Below are positions 1 to 11,719 of a stretch of 64,000 bases of DNA, piece after piece. Origin of the DNA: Blastomyces gilchristii SLH14081 (taxonomy: Eukaryota; Ascomycota; Eurotiomycetes; Onygenales; Ajellomycetaceae). The stretch's first letter is position 1; every line of letters starts with the position of its first letter. The position numbers and the translations under genes were made by a program. The notes under the pieces were generated by a model. That model was given only the letters and a program-made list of their open reading frames with translations. It searched no databases and was not told the DNA's origin. The DNA is taken from positions 263,744 through 327,743 of the forward strand of contig NW_003101647.1 of the NCBI RefSeq assembly GCF_000003855.2, read 5' to 3'.

Positions 1-186
1 GACACTCGTTTCCCATATTCCTCCTCCAACTTCGGGATCGAAGGAACAACTTGTGCAAATAGAGCACCAAAGTTTCCTCGCGGTGATATTCGTAGGCCCA
101 ATCTCGGCGGATTCGCGACAATGGCGGGACAGGAGTTTCCAGACCAAGAAATTCCTTTGGAGCCTCCCTTTTTTTGGAGATGTTAG
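1..186 (+). CDS. Possible 3' end of a gene entering from the left
   Basis: Frame 1 is open from the first base to a TAG at 184-186, giving about 61 residues rich in F, P and R. No domain is recognisable. The opposite strand is also open over much of the same stretch, so this may be chance. It is reported only because a real gene could be cut by the window edge. Confidence 0.2.
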   Translation, partial: DTRFPYSSSNFGIEGTTCANRAPKFPRGDIRRPNLGGFATMAGQEFPDQEIPLEPPFFWRC

Positions 187-837
187 CGTTGGAGAAAAAA
201 ACGAGGAAGAGCAAATTGAGTAAACATGAGCAAGACATGGGGTTTTAACTACTTAAACCAGACTGAAAGCAAAATTCAGGTTCGCGAAAGCTAGAGTGGT
301 CTCAACGGTTGGAGCTGTGAGTGACGGTACGAAACGACTTATCAAAACCATCTTGGTAAACCAGAAACTCAGGGAAAATATTTGATGTTGAGCTGAGATT
401 TTGAGATCATAATATGTAGATGCTTGCAGCCCGCTTCATTCCTCGCCATTAGTCCCACCTTACGCATTTCGTCGCAAGCATGGAATGTTAGGGTCAATGA
501 AACACAGACGACTTATTCTGCCGCTCAATATAATTTTTTGCCGAAGTTGCAGGCCAAAGGATTCAGTTATCTAGCATCATATTTTCGTCCTCAAAATTAA
601 GTGCTTTCTGGGATTGATTGTTCGGCGAATTAAATCAGCTCCCCTTGTAAAACTACATGCAGAAATGGACAGGCAAAATGTAGTCATCTGAGGCGGGGTA
701 GCTCATGGCAGTTGATATCTCAATTTGCAAACCGGTGCAACCGAAAGCCGGAGGATAAGGTCATCAAGTGTGTGGCTCCCACGATAAATATTCATAGCAT
801 CATATCTTCATAGCTCCCAAACCCTCCTTGAACCCAC
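187..837. other. Intergenic, no gene seen
   Basis: This AT-rich stretch lies downstream of NCA2. I found no reading frame with recognisable protein and no RNA gene. It presumably holds the NCA2 3' UTR. Confidence 0.5.
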
Positions 838-3110
838 TCAGCGGTTCCACTTCGCATAGGCCCACCGCACCCGCTCCAAGATCCGCAATTGCCGCGCAAC
901 ACCAACACGCACATTCAAGAGCTCATGAATATCCTCTCTAAACTCATGATATGTAGCCCCGGGCAGAAGATTCTGGGCTCTTTGCGTGAGGATATCGGTT
1001 TCGCAGATCAATAGGCCGTGGTCCTTGTAGGAGAGGATGCCATCGTGGGTTGTGCAAGAGGAGGTCAGGACGCGATCGACGGCACTGGTTGTGGAGTACA
1101 TCAGTGAGTTTTTTTTGATGCATATGTATGTTTGGGGAATGGCTAGAATGTGGTGGATGGAACATACCTGAGTGCGCGGGTCATTTCTTCTTGTTTCTTC
1201 CCCCGTCGGAGGCCTGCCCTGTTTCCGAATGCTCCACTTACCCATCGGAGTGCGGCGTAGGAGACGAGGATTCCCGGTGTAAGGCCGACAAACCTGGGGA
1301 AAAAATGAGTGAGCGAGTCTTCTAGGTGCAAATGAAGGCGAAGAATGGAGAGAAGTAGTTACCCAAAAACCAATTCCTGGCTCTTCAACAGCGCGTCAAT
1401 GCCGCCGATTGCAATCTCCACGTCCACCTTGGTTTTCTGAATCTGTATCAGCAGCGCACGAATCAAATCTCCCCGCACTGTTCCAACGAACGGTTTTCGT
1501 AGATCTCGCTCGTATGCTTTTAGGACGGGAGTTAGGTCCCCCTCTTTAACTTTGGAGCGGAGCAGATCGATATCTGACTGAGTCCATGATTTATGATCCG
1601 AGACATCCTTGGCGAAGTCGACGACCATCCTTTCGAGGCTGGCTCGATCAGCTTCCAGACTGCCTTTGCTCATTATGGCGACTTCGCTCGTCTCGTCGTG
1701 CCGTATTGTCCCGATGAGTCTCCTTAAGGGGTCTATGACCCAATTCGCCCAGAAATCAACCATTGTAGAACCAAGTTCGGAGATCCAGGTCCATATTTCG
1801 GCGCGTCTATTTGTTAATGTATTTAGGATTGTTCCGAGGGAAAAACACAGGGCCGACGCAGGTATCCAGTAGCGAATGATCTTAGAGGGGTAACCGTATT
1901 TTTTTATTAGAGCCTCAGTAGATGTCCGTTGGCTGGGCAAAGATTCCTCTAGAACATGTATTAGTTGTTGGAAAATGTGCGATGGATGTTCTACTGCCGG
2001 GACCCGATGCTCAACACTCGCAAACACAGTGTCTTCAAACACGGCAACCTTGCCATCACCTCCGCCGACGTTTTCCAGGACGACACGCAGAAGAACGACA
2101 GTCCGTCGAACAACATCTTTCCAATCCCCAAGATTGTCCACATAGCCATTACTAGCGTACCCGGCTTCTTCTTCATCCTCCATCTCAAAGATCAGACCTT
2201 CCTCCACAAGCAGTCCAATAGCACATGCATTAATCTCCCGAATATTCTTCAAATGCTTCCGCTTCGATCGAACCTGCGAGCGTGACAACGCAAACGGCGA
2301 CAAAATCCTCATCATCTGCGCCTGCACCGGGGACCGCTCCTTGATACTCTGATGGACAAGGTTATAGAAATTGCTCCAGCGGCCGGACAATGACCCAGAT
2401 GAAACGCCCAGGTCCTTATCTAGCGCCTGCAACCGACGCCGCCGGAACGTGTGGAAGACATCCTGCGCCTGATGCCAGAGCCTAACCGGTAGCATCTGCA
2501 TGGTATATAGGCCAGTGTAGAAATGGGAGCTCAGGACTTCATCCCAGTACCAAATGCCATCATTTAGCGGCATGCTATCTTGTAGCAGCGCGCGCATTAC
2601 CATCCCCAGCGTCTGCACGGTGGCCTTTGCGGCGATGATCCATTGGAGATCTGTAATGTAGCCATCTTCTAGCCCTGCAGCAGTGGTTTGAAGGGAGGGC
2701 GCTGCTGATCGGTGCAAAAGCTGCAGGAGATGGGAGCGAGGCAGGAGGGGCCGTGACGGGGAGCCCGTGGAGAGTGCTCTTGCAATTGCAGTCAGCGCAG
2801 TTATGGTCTGCTGGGTTGTTGCTAAAGTTTCATCGTGCACGTCCGATGGCTTTTCGGCGGCGGCAGCAGTTGACTTCTGGGCGGATTCGGAGATGTGCAA
2901 TTGGATCCTGTCGATCTGTGCATCTAGCCGTCGAACTTGCCTGGGATTTAAGTCGGAATTAGAACGAACGACAAGCGGAGCAACGGCGGTAGTGTAGTAT
3001 AGTGTGGTATATGGTAGGGTAACCTTCCAATCCCACTTTCTATAGAGGGGGGGAGCGGAGGATAAACTACGTCAGCGGGGAGGAAGGGCTTACTCAGATA
3101 TTATTGACAT
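838..3110 (-). CDS. NCA2: Nuclear control of ATPase protein 2 (Nca2)
   Basis: This is a mitochondrial inner-membrane protein; in yeast the family affects expression of the mitochondrially encoded ATP synthase subunits Atp6/Atp8. I build four exons: 3110-3094, 2940-1363, 1293-1168 and 1084-838, giving 655 residues. The first exon encodes only MSIIS plus two bases. It was chosen because a GTAAGC donor at 3093 joins in phase to a QVRRLDAQIDRIQ segment typical of the family N terminus, and the main exon itself has no ATG at its start. Hydrophobic segments lie in the middle (IIRYWIPASALCFSLGTIL) and near the C terminus (GFVGLTPGILVSY), the latter spanning the second junction. The C terminus keeps the family pattern of a V-D-R-V-L helix followed by a final L-R-I-L-E-R motif. 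The last intron uses a CCAG acceptor at 1085 without a strong pyrimidine tract. Transcribed away from ERG25. Confidence 0.88.
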
Positions 3111-4134
3111 GTTCGTGCTTGACCAGGGCGCTATTCTATTTGAACTTCATCTGGCTAGGAGTACAGCAACATCGGGGTGCCATTTAATAATAAAGTAGAG
3201 TAAACAATGAGTTTTTTGCCCGAACACATAAGCATATAACTAAAGGTTGTTTTCTAGGAGATTGATAGAGAGAGAGAGCAAAAAAAAAGAAGGAAGAGGT
3301 TGGGTGGTTGATGCAAACAGGGCAAACTAGCTACATTGGGTAGGAAGCTCCAATCACCACGATAGGAAACGCCTTGCCGGAGATGGATATAATAATAATA
3401 ATATACGTATGTTCTGGCGGTATCTGTCTGAGGGGAGGGGATAATTAATTGGACCGATTCTTGGTTCCTGGAAATATCTGAACAACATGTCATAGTTACT
3501 TAAAAATCTCACACGGATTGAGACCATAAACCCGCTCCGTCCCGGGGGTAAGATCGCGGGCATCGCCCGTGGCCTGATTGCAAGGTGATCCATCCTCCAG
3601 TCTGGTAGTGTGTGTGTGTAACTATGTATATATAGCTTTCTCTGTAATATATGTATGTATATATGTACTCCGTATGTATTGTATATATAAATTCGGAACT
3701 GGTTCGGATGCAATCATCAGACCATCAGACCAGACGGTGCAGAGGATCCGCTAGTCTACTTCCAGTTAGTCAGAGGCGGGTCCCGGTCCAGGAAATCCCG
3801 TGCCGAACTGGTAATTACGGGGAATTACCGTCACAGGGTGGTCAATATCGCGTTCTCATTGGTTAACTCCGGTAAAATAGCTCCCAAGCGCGGTTTGCTT
3901 ACGGGGCGATTCAGGCTTGGCAAGTGTTAGTCAGCAATCCCTCCACCCCCGTATCCTTTTTCTTTTATCTCCCATTATTTCTTCATCTTCTTCACGACTT
4001 CAACAACAACGAATTGCTGCGGACACGACAATCACGCTGCTGGGCATATAATAATAGGAAACATCCCTTCTTCCCTAGGATATTTTTGTGTCTAGCAAAC
4101 ACCATTTCTAATAGATACTGGTCACGACTTCAAA
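3111..4134. promoter_or_regulatory. Divergent promoter region NCA2/ERG25
   Basis: About 1 kb between the two start codons, with no supported gene. It holds a short GA run (about 3265-3278), an AAT run (about 3389-3402), a purine-rich stretch and one ACTCCGTA octamer at 3667-3674. The part nearest ERG25 is pyrimidine-rich, as in many fungal core promoters and 5' leaders. Confidence 0.5.
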
Positions 4135-5296
4135 ATGTGAGTGTTTTCATTCCTTCCATCGATTGCGCTGCTCTGGAAGCCCCCCTGGCTGGCCAAATAT
4201 CCTAATATCTTTGCCTCGTTTTCACAGGAATTCCACACTCCTTTCTCCTCCCCAGGAGACCTACTGGGGCCAATTCGAGGAAATCTCAAAGTACAATGTC
4301 CACCTTAATTTCGCAGAGCGAATGTGGGCTGCCTGGTATGCCTTCATGCAAAACGATGTCCTCGCCACGGGCATCATGTCCTTTGCCATGCACGAGATTG
4401 TCTACTTTGGACGCGCCCTCCCCTATATCATCATGGACCAAATACCCTACTTCCACAAATATAAGATCCAAAGGGTATGTTGAAAACCAAGCACGCACGT
4501 CTATGTTCCCTCCCGTATACTATTGCTTTTTGCGCTAACATTGATAATTTCACACCCGTCAGGACAAAATGCCCACTCTGAAGGAACAATGGGATTGCGC
4601 CAAACTCGTCCTCCTCAGTCATTTCACCGTTGAACTCCCACAAATCTGGTATGTTCTTCAAACCAATTCAAATAAAACAAATTATCTCTCTCTCTCTTTT
4701 TTTTTTTTTTTTACTTACACTCACCCTGTAGGTTATTCCACCCCATGGCTCAATACTTCGGTCTCGAAACCAGCGTCCCCTTCCCCTCCCCGTGGACCAT
4801 GGCCTACCAAATCGCAATCTTCTTCGTTCTTGAAGATGCCTGGCACTACTGGTCGCACCGCGCCCTGCACTGGGGCCCTCTGTACCGCGGTATCCACAAG
4901 ATCCACCACCAATACTCTGCTCCCTTCGGCCTTGCCGCTGAATACGCCTCACCCATCGAAGTCATGATCCTCGGCATCGGCACTGTCAGCTCGCCCATCC
5001 TCTGGTGCGCCATCACCGGCGACCTGCACATCCTCACCATGTACGTCTGGATCATCCTGCGTCTGTTCCAGGCCATCGATGCGCATAGCGGATACGAGTT
5101 CCCCTGGAGTCTGCATCATTTCCTGCCCATCTGGGCCGGCGCGGATCATCATGACGTCCACCATGAGAAGTTCATTGGCAACTTTGCGAGCAGCTTCCGC
5201 TGGTGGGATTACTGCCTTGACACGGAGTATACGCCCGAGGCTGTGAAGAGGTGGAGAGAGAAGAAGATTGCACAGTCGGCGAAGAAGGCGCAATAG
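4135..5296 (+). CDS. ERG25: C-4 methylsterol oxidase (Erg25)
   Basis: This ER-membrane non-heme diiron oxidase removes the C-4 methyl groups of 4,4-dimethylzymosterol in ergosterol synthesis, working with Erg26 and Erg27. Exons are 4135-4136, 4228-4474, 4563-4648 and 4732-5296, giving 299 residues. The three histidine boxes of the fatty-acid-hydroxylase superfamily are present: HRALH at about 154-158, HKIHH at 167-171 and HDVHH at 252-256. Hydrophobic segments around them fit a polytopic membrane protein. The first coding exon is just AT: an intron (4137-4227, GTGAGT...CACAG) separates it from the G of the start codon, and the product then begins MNSTLLSP. Intron 3 carries a T run. The length matches the family. 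Function is assigned by family. Confidence 0.93.
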
Positions 5297-6091
5297 TTCT
5301 TCCTAGTTGACGTCTGTTTACTCTTTCTTCCGTCTTCCTAGTTCTGGCGCGCAGAGATGTTAAGTGTGACTGAGCTGTTTTTTACTCTCCGGTCGCTCGG
5401 TATATCCAACAATATCCTCCATCTACCCTTCTAACATTTTGCTATCCGGATATTTCCTTTATGTCTTCTTTCAATTCTCGTCATTATTTTCAACCCCATC
5501 CCTGTTGCTTTTGGGTTAGCACCCGAACGGGGATTATTCTATTTGTTTTATTGCTCTGGAGTACCCATGCTGCTTAAGCCCTCATACTGCCTACCTACTC
5601 ATTCACCCTCTTATTTGATACTTACTTCCCCTTCTGTCTCCCTCACATAAATATTTTTTGTAATCGTATTATATAATCCCTGTGTGTTGTTTTCATAAGT
5701 TTAGCTTGTCTTTTCTTTTCGCTTTTTTAATGTTCGTATTATTATTATTATTATTATTATGTAGATTAGATGAAATATTAAATACATGAATTAATGGTTC
5801 AAAAGAAAAGCGAAAAGAGAGGTGATAGAATGGCAGCAACTTGGATATAGTTACCTCCTCTTCACCGAGATTTGCCGGGCCTTGGCATCAAGCACCACTC
5901 GATTATATAAGCAACCTAATTTTTGAACATCCATCTCGCAAAAAGTTCTGGTGTTGACCATCCCCCAGCTGAGAAGCCTGCCTATCGCTAGCAATATTTG
6001 CAATATTTGTTCCGTTCAAGGAAGTACTGTATCAATCTTTTTTCCACGCCTACTCCTCGTCTGCCGCGAAAGAAAGAAAAATCTAGCCAAC
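5297..6091. other. ERG25 3' UTR and FCF1 upstream region
   Basis: No gene is supported. The first part is T-rich and fits an ERG25 3' UTR; an ATT trinucleotide run lies at about 5738-5760. The last 200 bp should hold the FCF1 promoter and leader, including a pyrimidine-rich tract. Confidence 0.5.
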
Positions 6092-7098
6092 ATGGGTATC
6101 CAGAAGAGAACGCGCAAATTCGCTCAGGTTCGTTGCCTCGATGCGAGTTACAGCTGGCAGAAAGAAATGACCGAAAGCAGCTAACGGACTAATTCATATA
6201 TAGGTGAAAAGAGCAATTGGTAGCCGTGATAGCCGGTTGTATGTTATGCTGCTCCTTTTTTGAACCTCCTTTCCTGGCGCAGAGAAAGAATTCTATATAT
6301 TCGCCCGTCACTACTGATCATGCAGGCCATCTTAGCTAACCATTCTATCCATTCCAATCGCATAGAAAGCAGAACCAAGCAAAAGCACCACAGAAGGGCA
6401 AAGACGAGAAGAAGAACGATGACCTTGTCCGAGAAATGTAACCCCCCACCAGCATCTCCATCCATCCCCATCCAGACCATCAAAATCACTAATCACAAAA
6501 AAAATACCAAACAAAAACAGCCCCCAAGTCTCCTCAGCCCTCTTCTTCCAATACAACACAGCCCTAACACCCCCATACTCCATCCTCGTCGACACAAACT
6601 TCCTCTCGCACACCGTTCAGCACAAACTCGAGGTGATCCCCACAATGATGGACTGCCTATACGCCAAATGCATCCCGATCGTGACCGACTGCGTGCTGGC
6701 GGAGTTGGAGAAGCTGGGCCCCAAGTACCGCATTGCGCTGCGCATAGCCAAGGACCCGCGCTTCGAGAGACTCAAGTGTGACCATAAGGGCACGTATGCG
6801 GACGATTGTCTTGTTGATCGGGTTATTAAGCATCGGGTTTATATTGTAGCGACGAATGATAGGGATTTGAAGAGGAGGATTCGGTAAGTTTTTCTTCTCT
6901 CTCTCTCTCTCTTTTTTTCTTCTTCTTTTTTTTCTTTCGAAAAAGCATGTCAGCATTTGTATGAAATTGCTGTTTGGAATCGGATGGTTTTGACATCTTA
7001 ATTTCCCCTTGTATAGGAAAATCCCCGGTGTACCCATTATGAGCGTCGCGCGGGCGAAGTATGTTATTGAGCGGCTCCCCGACGCGCCTGAGAAATGA
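6092..7098 (+). CDS. FCF1: rRNA-processing PIN-domain protein Fcf1 (Utp24)
   Basis: This essential nucleolar endonuclease of the small-subunit processome cleaves pre-rRNA at the early A1/A2 sites. Exons are 6092-6127, 6204-6238, 6366-6437, 6521-6883 and 7017-7098, giving 195 residues, the usual family length. The N terminus MGIQKRTRKFAQ and a short basic, charged linker precede the PIN domain. The domain shows VDTNFL with the first metal-binding Asp, TDCVLAELEKLG, a YADDCLVDR segment and ATNDRDLKRR, so the acidic cluster looks intact. It ends IPGVPIMSVARAKYVIERLP, near identical to the family. The three short first exons (36, 35 and 72 bp) are joined by frame continuity and good GT-AG signals. 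The intron at 6884 is pyrimidine-rich. Confidence 0.94.
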
Positions 7099-8148
7099 AT
7101 ATCACGTCCTATGCAGCTTTTTCTACAAGTTATCCGGGCCGTAGGAGGTTGGCCATATCTATCTTAAGCCCACGAATTCATGACTACTCATCTTGTCAAC
7201 TCCGAGGCTGGTGCGGGGAGGACAAGTGATTCGTGTGCTCTCCAAAAAAAAAAAAGCAGGACAGCAGCATCTCCAACGGTGGCAACGGATGATGGCCTGA
7301 CCATGCGCGGAGCGCAGAAATTGTTTTCCATTTGCTATTTCACTCCATGCAACAAATAATGGGATACAGCGGCCTATCCTTTTAATGGCTGGTCAGGGCA
7401 CTCCAACCCTGTCGCGTGGCGTGATATCTGGGCGGATCCTGGGGACTCCGGCCACGATCCGGATGCACGGCGCTCGGCCCACTCGGTGCCGCAACGTCCG
7501 TATCCTAGTGTAGGTGGAACCACAACGGGTAGCTTTGACTTTGCTTCTTAGATGTCGTGCCACTTGGATCGAGGCCGTTGGAACAGCCTTCTTACGAGCA
7601 ATATGAGCATGGGTGGGATTATGTATTGCTGAGCTTCATGGCGAGTGGATCTCGCTGGGCTGGACATGGTCTCGTCTAGTCCGGCCTACTGCTCATTTGT
7701 TGGGATTGTTGCGTTTTGAGATATGTATAGCTTATAGAAATTCCAGTTCTAATGAGATTATGAAAGAAATGGTTTGGCTTGCTTTGGCAGTTTGATGGAC
7801 ATCTGTTGGAGTGACATAACCATTCCATTATTTGTATACCATACCGTAACCACCTTGGAAGTCGTGCTCAGGGCTACCTAGGTAGCTGGAACAAATCACG
7901 TGGAGATAAGATAAGATAAGATCCGCTGCGACTTTCCAAAAATTCAGATTCCAATTTCACCCCAACACCAGACGCCAACGATAGCCATCAACATTCTAGT
8001 AGCGAAGGCTTTTATGATCCATTAGTTTAATACATCCTCCACATGACAGGTACAGGCGAGGCCATCCGAAGCAAACCCTCCCATCATCCTCGTTTCCACC
8101 ACCCGCCATAACCAAAGAAACCCAACCCCATGAGCTATCACGATACAA
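7099..8148. other. Intergenic FCF1-Asteroid gene, no gene seen
   Basis: About 1 kb between two tandem genes. A 60-codon open frame at 7613-7795 has no family match that I recognise and no splice context. I see no tRNA or snRNA-like structure. A short direct repeat (AGATA steps) sits near 7906-7922. Confidence 0.45.
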
Positions 8149-10415
8149 ATGGGCATCCGATACCTAACACAACACCTCCTCCCGCACGCGCAAACCGTCT
8201 GGCTGCGGAATACAAAGAATCATGACCAGAACGTCAAAACCATCAGTAGCGTGGTGGTAGATGGCCCCGCGCTGGTGTATCATGTCTACAGCCGGCTGCT
8301 GTCGTGGAGCGGGGTGGATTACAATGTCGTGGATGCGCAGCCATCAGCGAATGAAGTTAGCATTGGTGTTATGCAGTTTTTGTTGTGTTTGAGGGGGTTG
8401 GATGTGAGGATGTAGGTTGTGTTTTTCATTCCGTTCGCGATAAACTGTTTCCCTTTGTTTTGGGTTACTTTAGATGATGTGCCTTTAAACTAATTCGCAA
8501 TATCCCCTCTCCCCTCCCCCTTTTCCTAAACAGAGAGAAAATCTTCTTCGACGGCGCCCTGCCACTTTCAAAACGGCCTGTGCGCTTCGAGCGCATGGAG
8601 GCAACCAGACGAAAGCTCCGAGAGCTCTGTCGCGACACGGCGGGAGGTTTCAAAACGCCCACCATCCGCAGAAAAGCTCTAGATATCTGCCCGGAGAAAA
8701 TATTCGGTCGACGCCCGTTACCCCGTCGTTTCAAGCCCATGCCGGAATCGGCGTTTGTGGTTCCGACGGTCATTGAAGACTTGAAGCATCGATGGAGTCC
8801 GGAGGAGGTATTGAGATGTACTGCCGGTGTGCCGGAATTACAGAAGGTTATTATTACGGCATGTGGGAATACGGAAAATGGCAATGAGAATGATGGAAGC
8901 ATATTTGCGGAAATAACGGAGGTTGTACCAGGGGAAGCTGATGTGTACTGCGCAATTGCGGCAAGGGACTCGGGCTGTGCAGTTCTCACGGGCGACTCTG
9001 ACCTGCTCGTGCACGACCTCGGCCCGGAAGGCTCAGTGATATTTCTCGATTCGCTTGAAACGGGTGAGCCACTGCCAAACGATGCTCTGCCGGTGGCGGG
9101 CGCAGAGCCGGATATTGCAAGCAGAATAAGCATACGAGCAACCCAAGTACGGCCCGCGGCAGTCGCCAAGAAATTGGGCGTGCCCAGTTTCCCGCGCCTC
9201 GCCTACGAGGTGAAAAGGGATCCGCGCGCGTCGTTTGCGACAACCATCCAGCGCGCCAAGGGGAACGCGGATGTCGTTGAGAAAAGCGCTAAATATATCT
9301 CGTTTCTGAAGGAGTATGATCTCGGCGGCCATGAGGCCGCCGCCACCACCAGCGGGTCGGTGTGGACTTCTTCTAATCCCCTCGCAGTCATCACGGACCC
9401 CAAGCTCTCCGAGCTGTATGCGCAATATGAACTGCCCTCCTTCGCGATGCCTGAGGAAGGGGCCCATGTTTATCTCCAGGTTTTGATTGAGCGCCATGAT
9501 CGGCGCGCGGCATGGATGGAGGGCAGCGAGTTGCGGTTACTCGCCTACTCGCTATTGAACCTGGGATACCCTGCGGGCGACAAGGGGAAACGAAAGGAAG
9601 CTGTGATTGAGCATATGCGCAAGGGGAGGCGGATAGCGGCTATCCCGCTAACGCTTCTGGCAGAGAAGGAGGCGGAAGAGAGACTCGAGGCTTTTGTGCA
9701 GCAGGTTAATACGTTTGTTTCGTCTGTTGATAATGATGATGGTGGTGATGATGAGAGTAGCGCCTGTGAGCCGGCCGTCCGGTGGAGGGCTTTTGCGCTA
9801 TATGACGTCCTTGCGCGCATGGGGCCCGACGAGCGATTGGCTACAGGGAAGCTGCGCCGGTTCCTGGAACGGGGGTACTGCGGGGAGAAGCTCGAGTGGG
9901 ATGACATCCACCTCCACGCGCAGATGAAGGCGGTGCTGTACTCGCTGAGGGTGCTGAAGGAGGTCCTTGTTGCGGGTGAAGACACGGCGAAGTCTGGTTC
10001 GGTTGGCGAGAGATTGGTTGAGTTGATGGGTGAGGCGGGTGGCGTGTTGCGCGACTTGCCGTGGATGCGGGATTGTGCGCAGCGGACGGGTGGGATCGGG
10101 GGTGGGATTGAGAATGGGGAGGCCGCGCGAAGGGTGATTGAGGGGTTGATTAGCCTTCTCGACGAAGGGGAGGGAGAAATGGATGTGATTGAGGGGTCTG
10201 ATGTGTTTGGAGCGTCTGCCTGCGACCAGAGTGGTCATGGACTGCTCGAGTCTTCTACGGCTGGTGCCGAGGAGGCATGGATCGTCGCGGCGAATTTGCC
10301 TGGCAGTCGGAAAAGGAAGAAGGGGAGGTCGAGCAGCGGTGGGGTGGAACAAGGAGCACCAATAGTCGCGAAGAATGCGATGAATATGTATGATATCCTC
10401 CGGCAGGTTGATTAA
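8149..10415 (+). CDS. Asteroid/XPG-like nuclease-domain protein
   Basis: This belongs to the Asteroid family, which shares the FEN1/XPG nuclease fold. Exons 8149-8411 and 8534-10415 give 714 residues. The N terminus MGIRYLTQHLLP matches the XPG N-domain start, followed by VVVDGPALVYHVY (first Asp) and, just after the splice, FFDGALP (second Asp). The internal XPG region shows PGEADVYCA with E222 and D224, then TGDSDLLVHD with D242 and D244. The second glutamate of FEN1 (E160) is therefore Asp here, and I see no clear equivalent of the last FEN1 aspartate, as in other Asteroid proteins. The remaining 450 residues are fungal-specific, with no domain that I recognise. Substrate and cellular role are unknown; a role on branched DNA or RNA is inference from the fold. 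Intron 8412-8533 starts GTAGGT, a weak donor. Confidence 0.8.
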
Positions 10416-10776
10416 GTAACCTATATGCGTTCTTGTGCGTGTGCGGTCGGGAATGATATCTTCATGTAAACAGTTTCCGGGACTCCCACCCATTTCTTAT
10501 TAGATGCAATGACCAGTAACTATGAATCTTGCGAAGGATAGCTCAGCTCAGGCGGCCAAAATGAAAGTGAGCCAAATTCAAGAATGTATATATAAGAATA
10601 AAGGGACGGGACAATCAAATAATACAAAGACCAACGACGCCGTTAAAGACATAAAATGGCGTAACACTACAAAAAGCAAAAAGAGAAAAGCAATCCATCC
10701 TGACATCACACTGCTGTGGATAAAAAGTAGAAAAAAGGAAGAATAAGGATAACGCAAAAACCAATAATCATAACAC
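10416..10776. other. Convergent 3' region
   Basis: Short intergenic stretch between two converging genes. It is A-rich and presumably carries both 3' UTRs. No gene is supported. Confidence 0.5.
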
Positions 10777-11607
10777 TCATATACTCTCTTTAAAAACACT
10801 CTTCCGATCAGACGATCTCCCCCGGTCATCATCAGCAGCCGCAGCTGTCACAGCACCAGCACCAGCACCAGTACCATCCCCACCACTACTACCAGCAGCA
10901 GTAGGCTGCTCATCCCCCACCGCCGGTCGCGAGCTAACATCCCTCAACTGGCTCGTCTCCGCCGCATCTGAAAAGGGATTCACACCGCCGGCCGGCCTGC
11001 TATACGAGGGCGGCTCCCGACTCCGGCTCCGGCCCCTCTCGACCTCCTGCTCGGGTTCCCTAGCGTGCAAATCAACCGTCACCGTACTCGCAGCCGGCAC
11101 GACTCTCGCACCAGCCTCCACCCGCCCGCCCATATCATACGGCCCACTCCCACCCCCGCCCCGACCCCCACTCCCCTCCCCATGCCTCCCCATCCCCAGC
11201 TCCTGCTCCTCATAATACCCCGCGCCAGCCCCGCCATACCCGCCCTCGCCGATCCGCGAATCCCAAATCTCATCATGCGCATACCCAGTACCACCACCGC
11301 CGCCGCCGCGAGAGCCCGCGCCAGGATGCAGCGGCGACTCATACGCGCCCCGCGCCGTCCGCCGGTTGCGCACGGCGGCCCATTTGTCCCTAAACCAGTC
11401 GCCGACGCCGCCGGGGCGCGGGGTTGGGTAGCTGCTGTCTCTGTGGTAGTAGGAGGAAGAGGAGGAGGAGGTGAAGGGGATGTAAGATTTTAGGGGCGGA
11501 GGGGGCAGGCCGGAGCGCCGGGCGCGATAGTGGGTGAAGCCTATCCAGGCGATGTAGGCGGCGAGGAGGAGGAGGAGGATTATTATGAAGATGAGGAACC
11601 AGCGCAT
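10777..11607 (-). CDS. One-pass membrane protein, fungal-conserved, function unknown
   Basis: A single exon gives 276 residues. Residues 4-24 form one strong hydrophobic helix (IIILLLLLAAYIAWIG), probably a signal anchor. It is followed by FTHYRARRSGLPPPPLKSYIPF, which looks like a recurring Pezizomycotina pattern. The rest is low complexity: Gly-rich (residues about 95-160), then RS-like and Ala-rich stretches, ending SVFKESI. I recall similar fungal proteins annotated as acid phosphatase-like, but no phosphatase motif (RHGxR or HD) is visible here, so I do not transfer that name. The cytosolic tail is probably disordered. A 107-bp tetranucleotide repeat ends just upstream of the start codon. 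Confidence 0.7.
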   Translation of the reverse strand: MRWFLIFIIILLLLLAAYIAWIGFTHYRARRSGLPPPPLKSYIPFTSSSSSSYYHRDSSYPTPRPGGVGDWFRDKWAAVRNRRTARGAYESPLHPGAGSRGGGGGGTGYAHDEIWDSRIGEGGYGGAGAGYYEEQELGMGRHGEGSGGRGGGGSGPYDMGGRVEAGARVVPAASTVTVDLHAREPEQEVERGRSRSREPPSYSRPAGGVNPFSDAAETSQLRDVSSRPAVGDEQPTAAGSSGGDGTGAGAGAVTAAAADDDRGRSSDRKSVFKESI

Positions 11608-11612
11608 GGTGC

Positions 11613-11635
11613 CTTTTTCTTCTTTCTTTCTTTCT

Positions 11636-11675
<40 letters not shown>

Positions 11676-11677
11676 TT

Positions 11678-11713
<36 letters not shown>

Positions 11714-11719
11714 TATTTC
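11613..11719. repeat. (TTTC)n microsatellite
   Basis: A near-perfect TTTC tetranucleotide repeat about 107 bp long, with a few interruptions. It begins 6 bp upstream of the start codon of the minus-strand membrane-protein gene, so on the coding strand it is a (GAAA)n tract in the 5' leader or core promoter. Confidence 0.95.

Noticed and set aside
7613..7795. 60-codon frame between FCF1 and the Asteroid gene
   Set aside because: No family, no introns with good signals, and length expected by chance.
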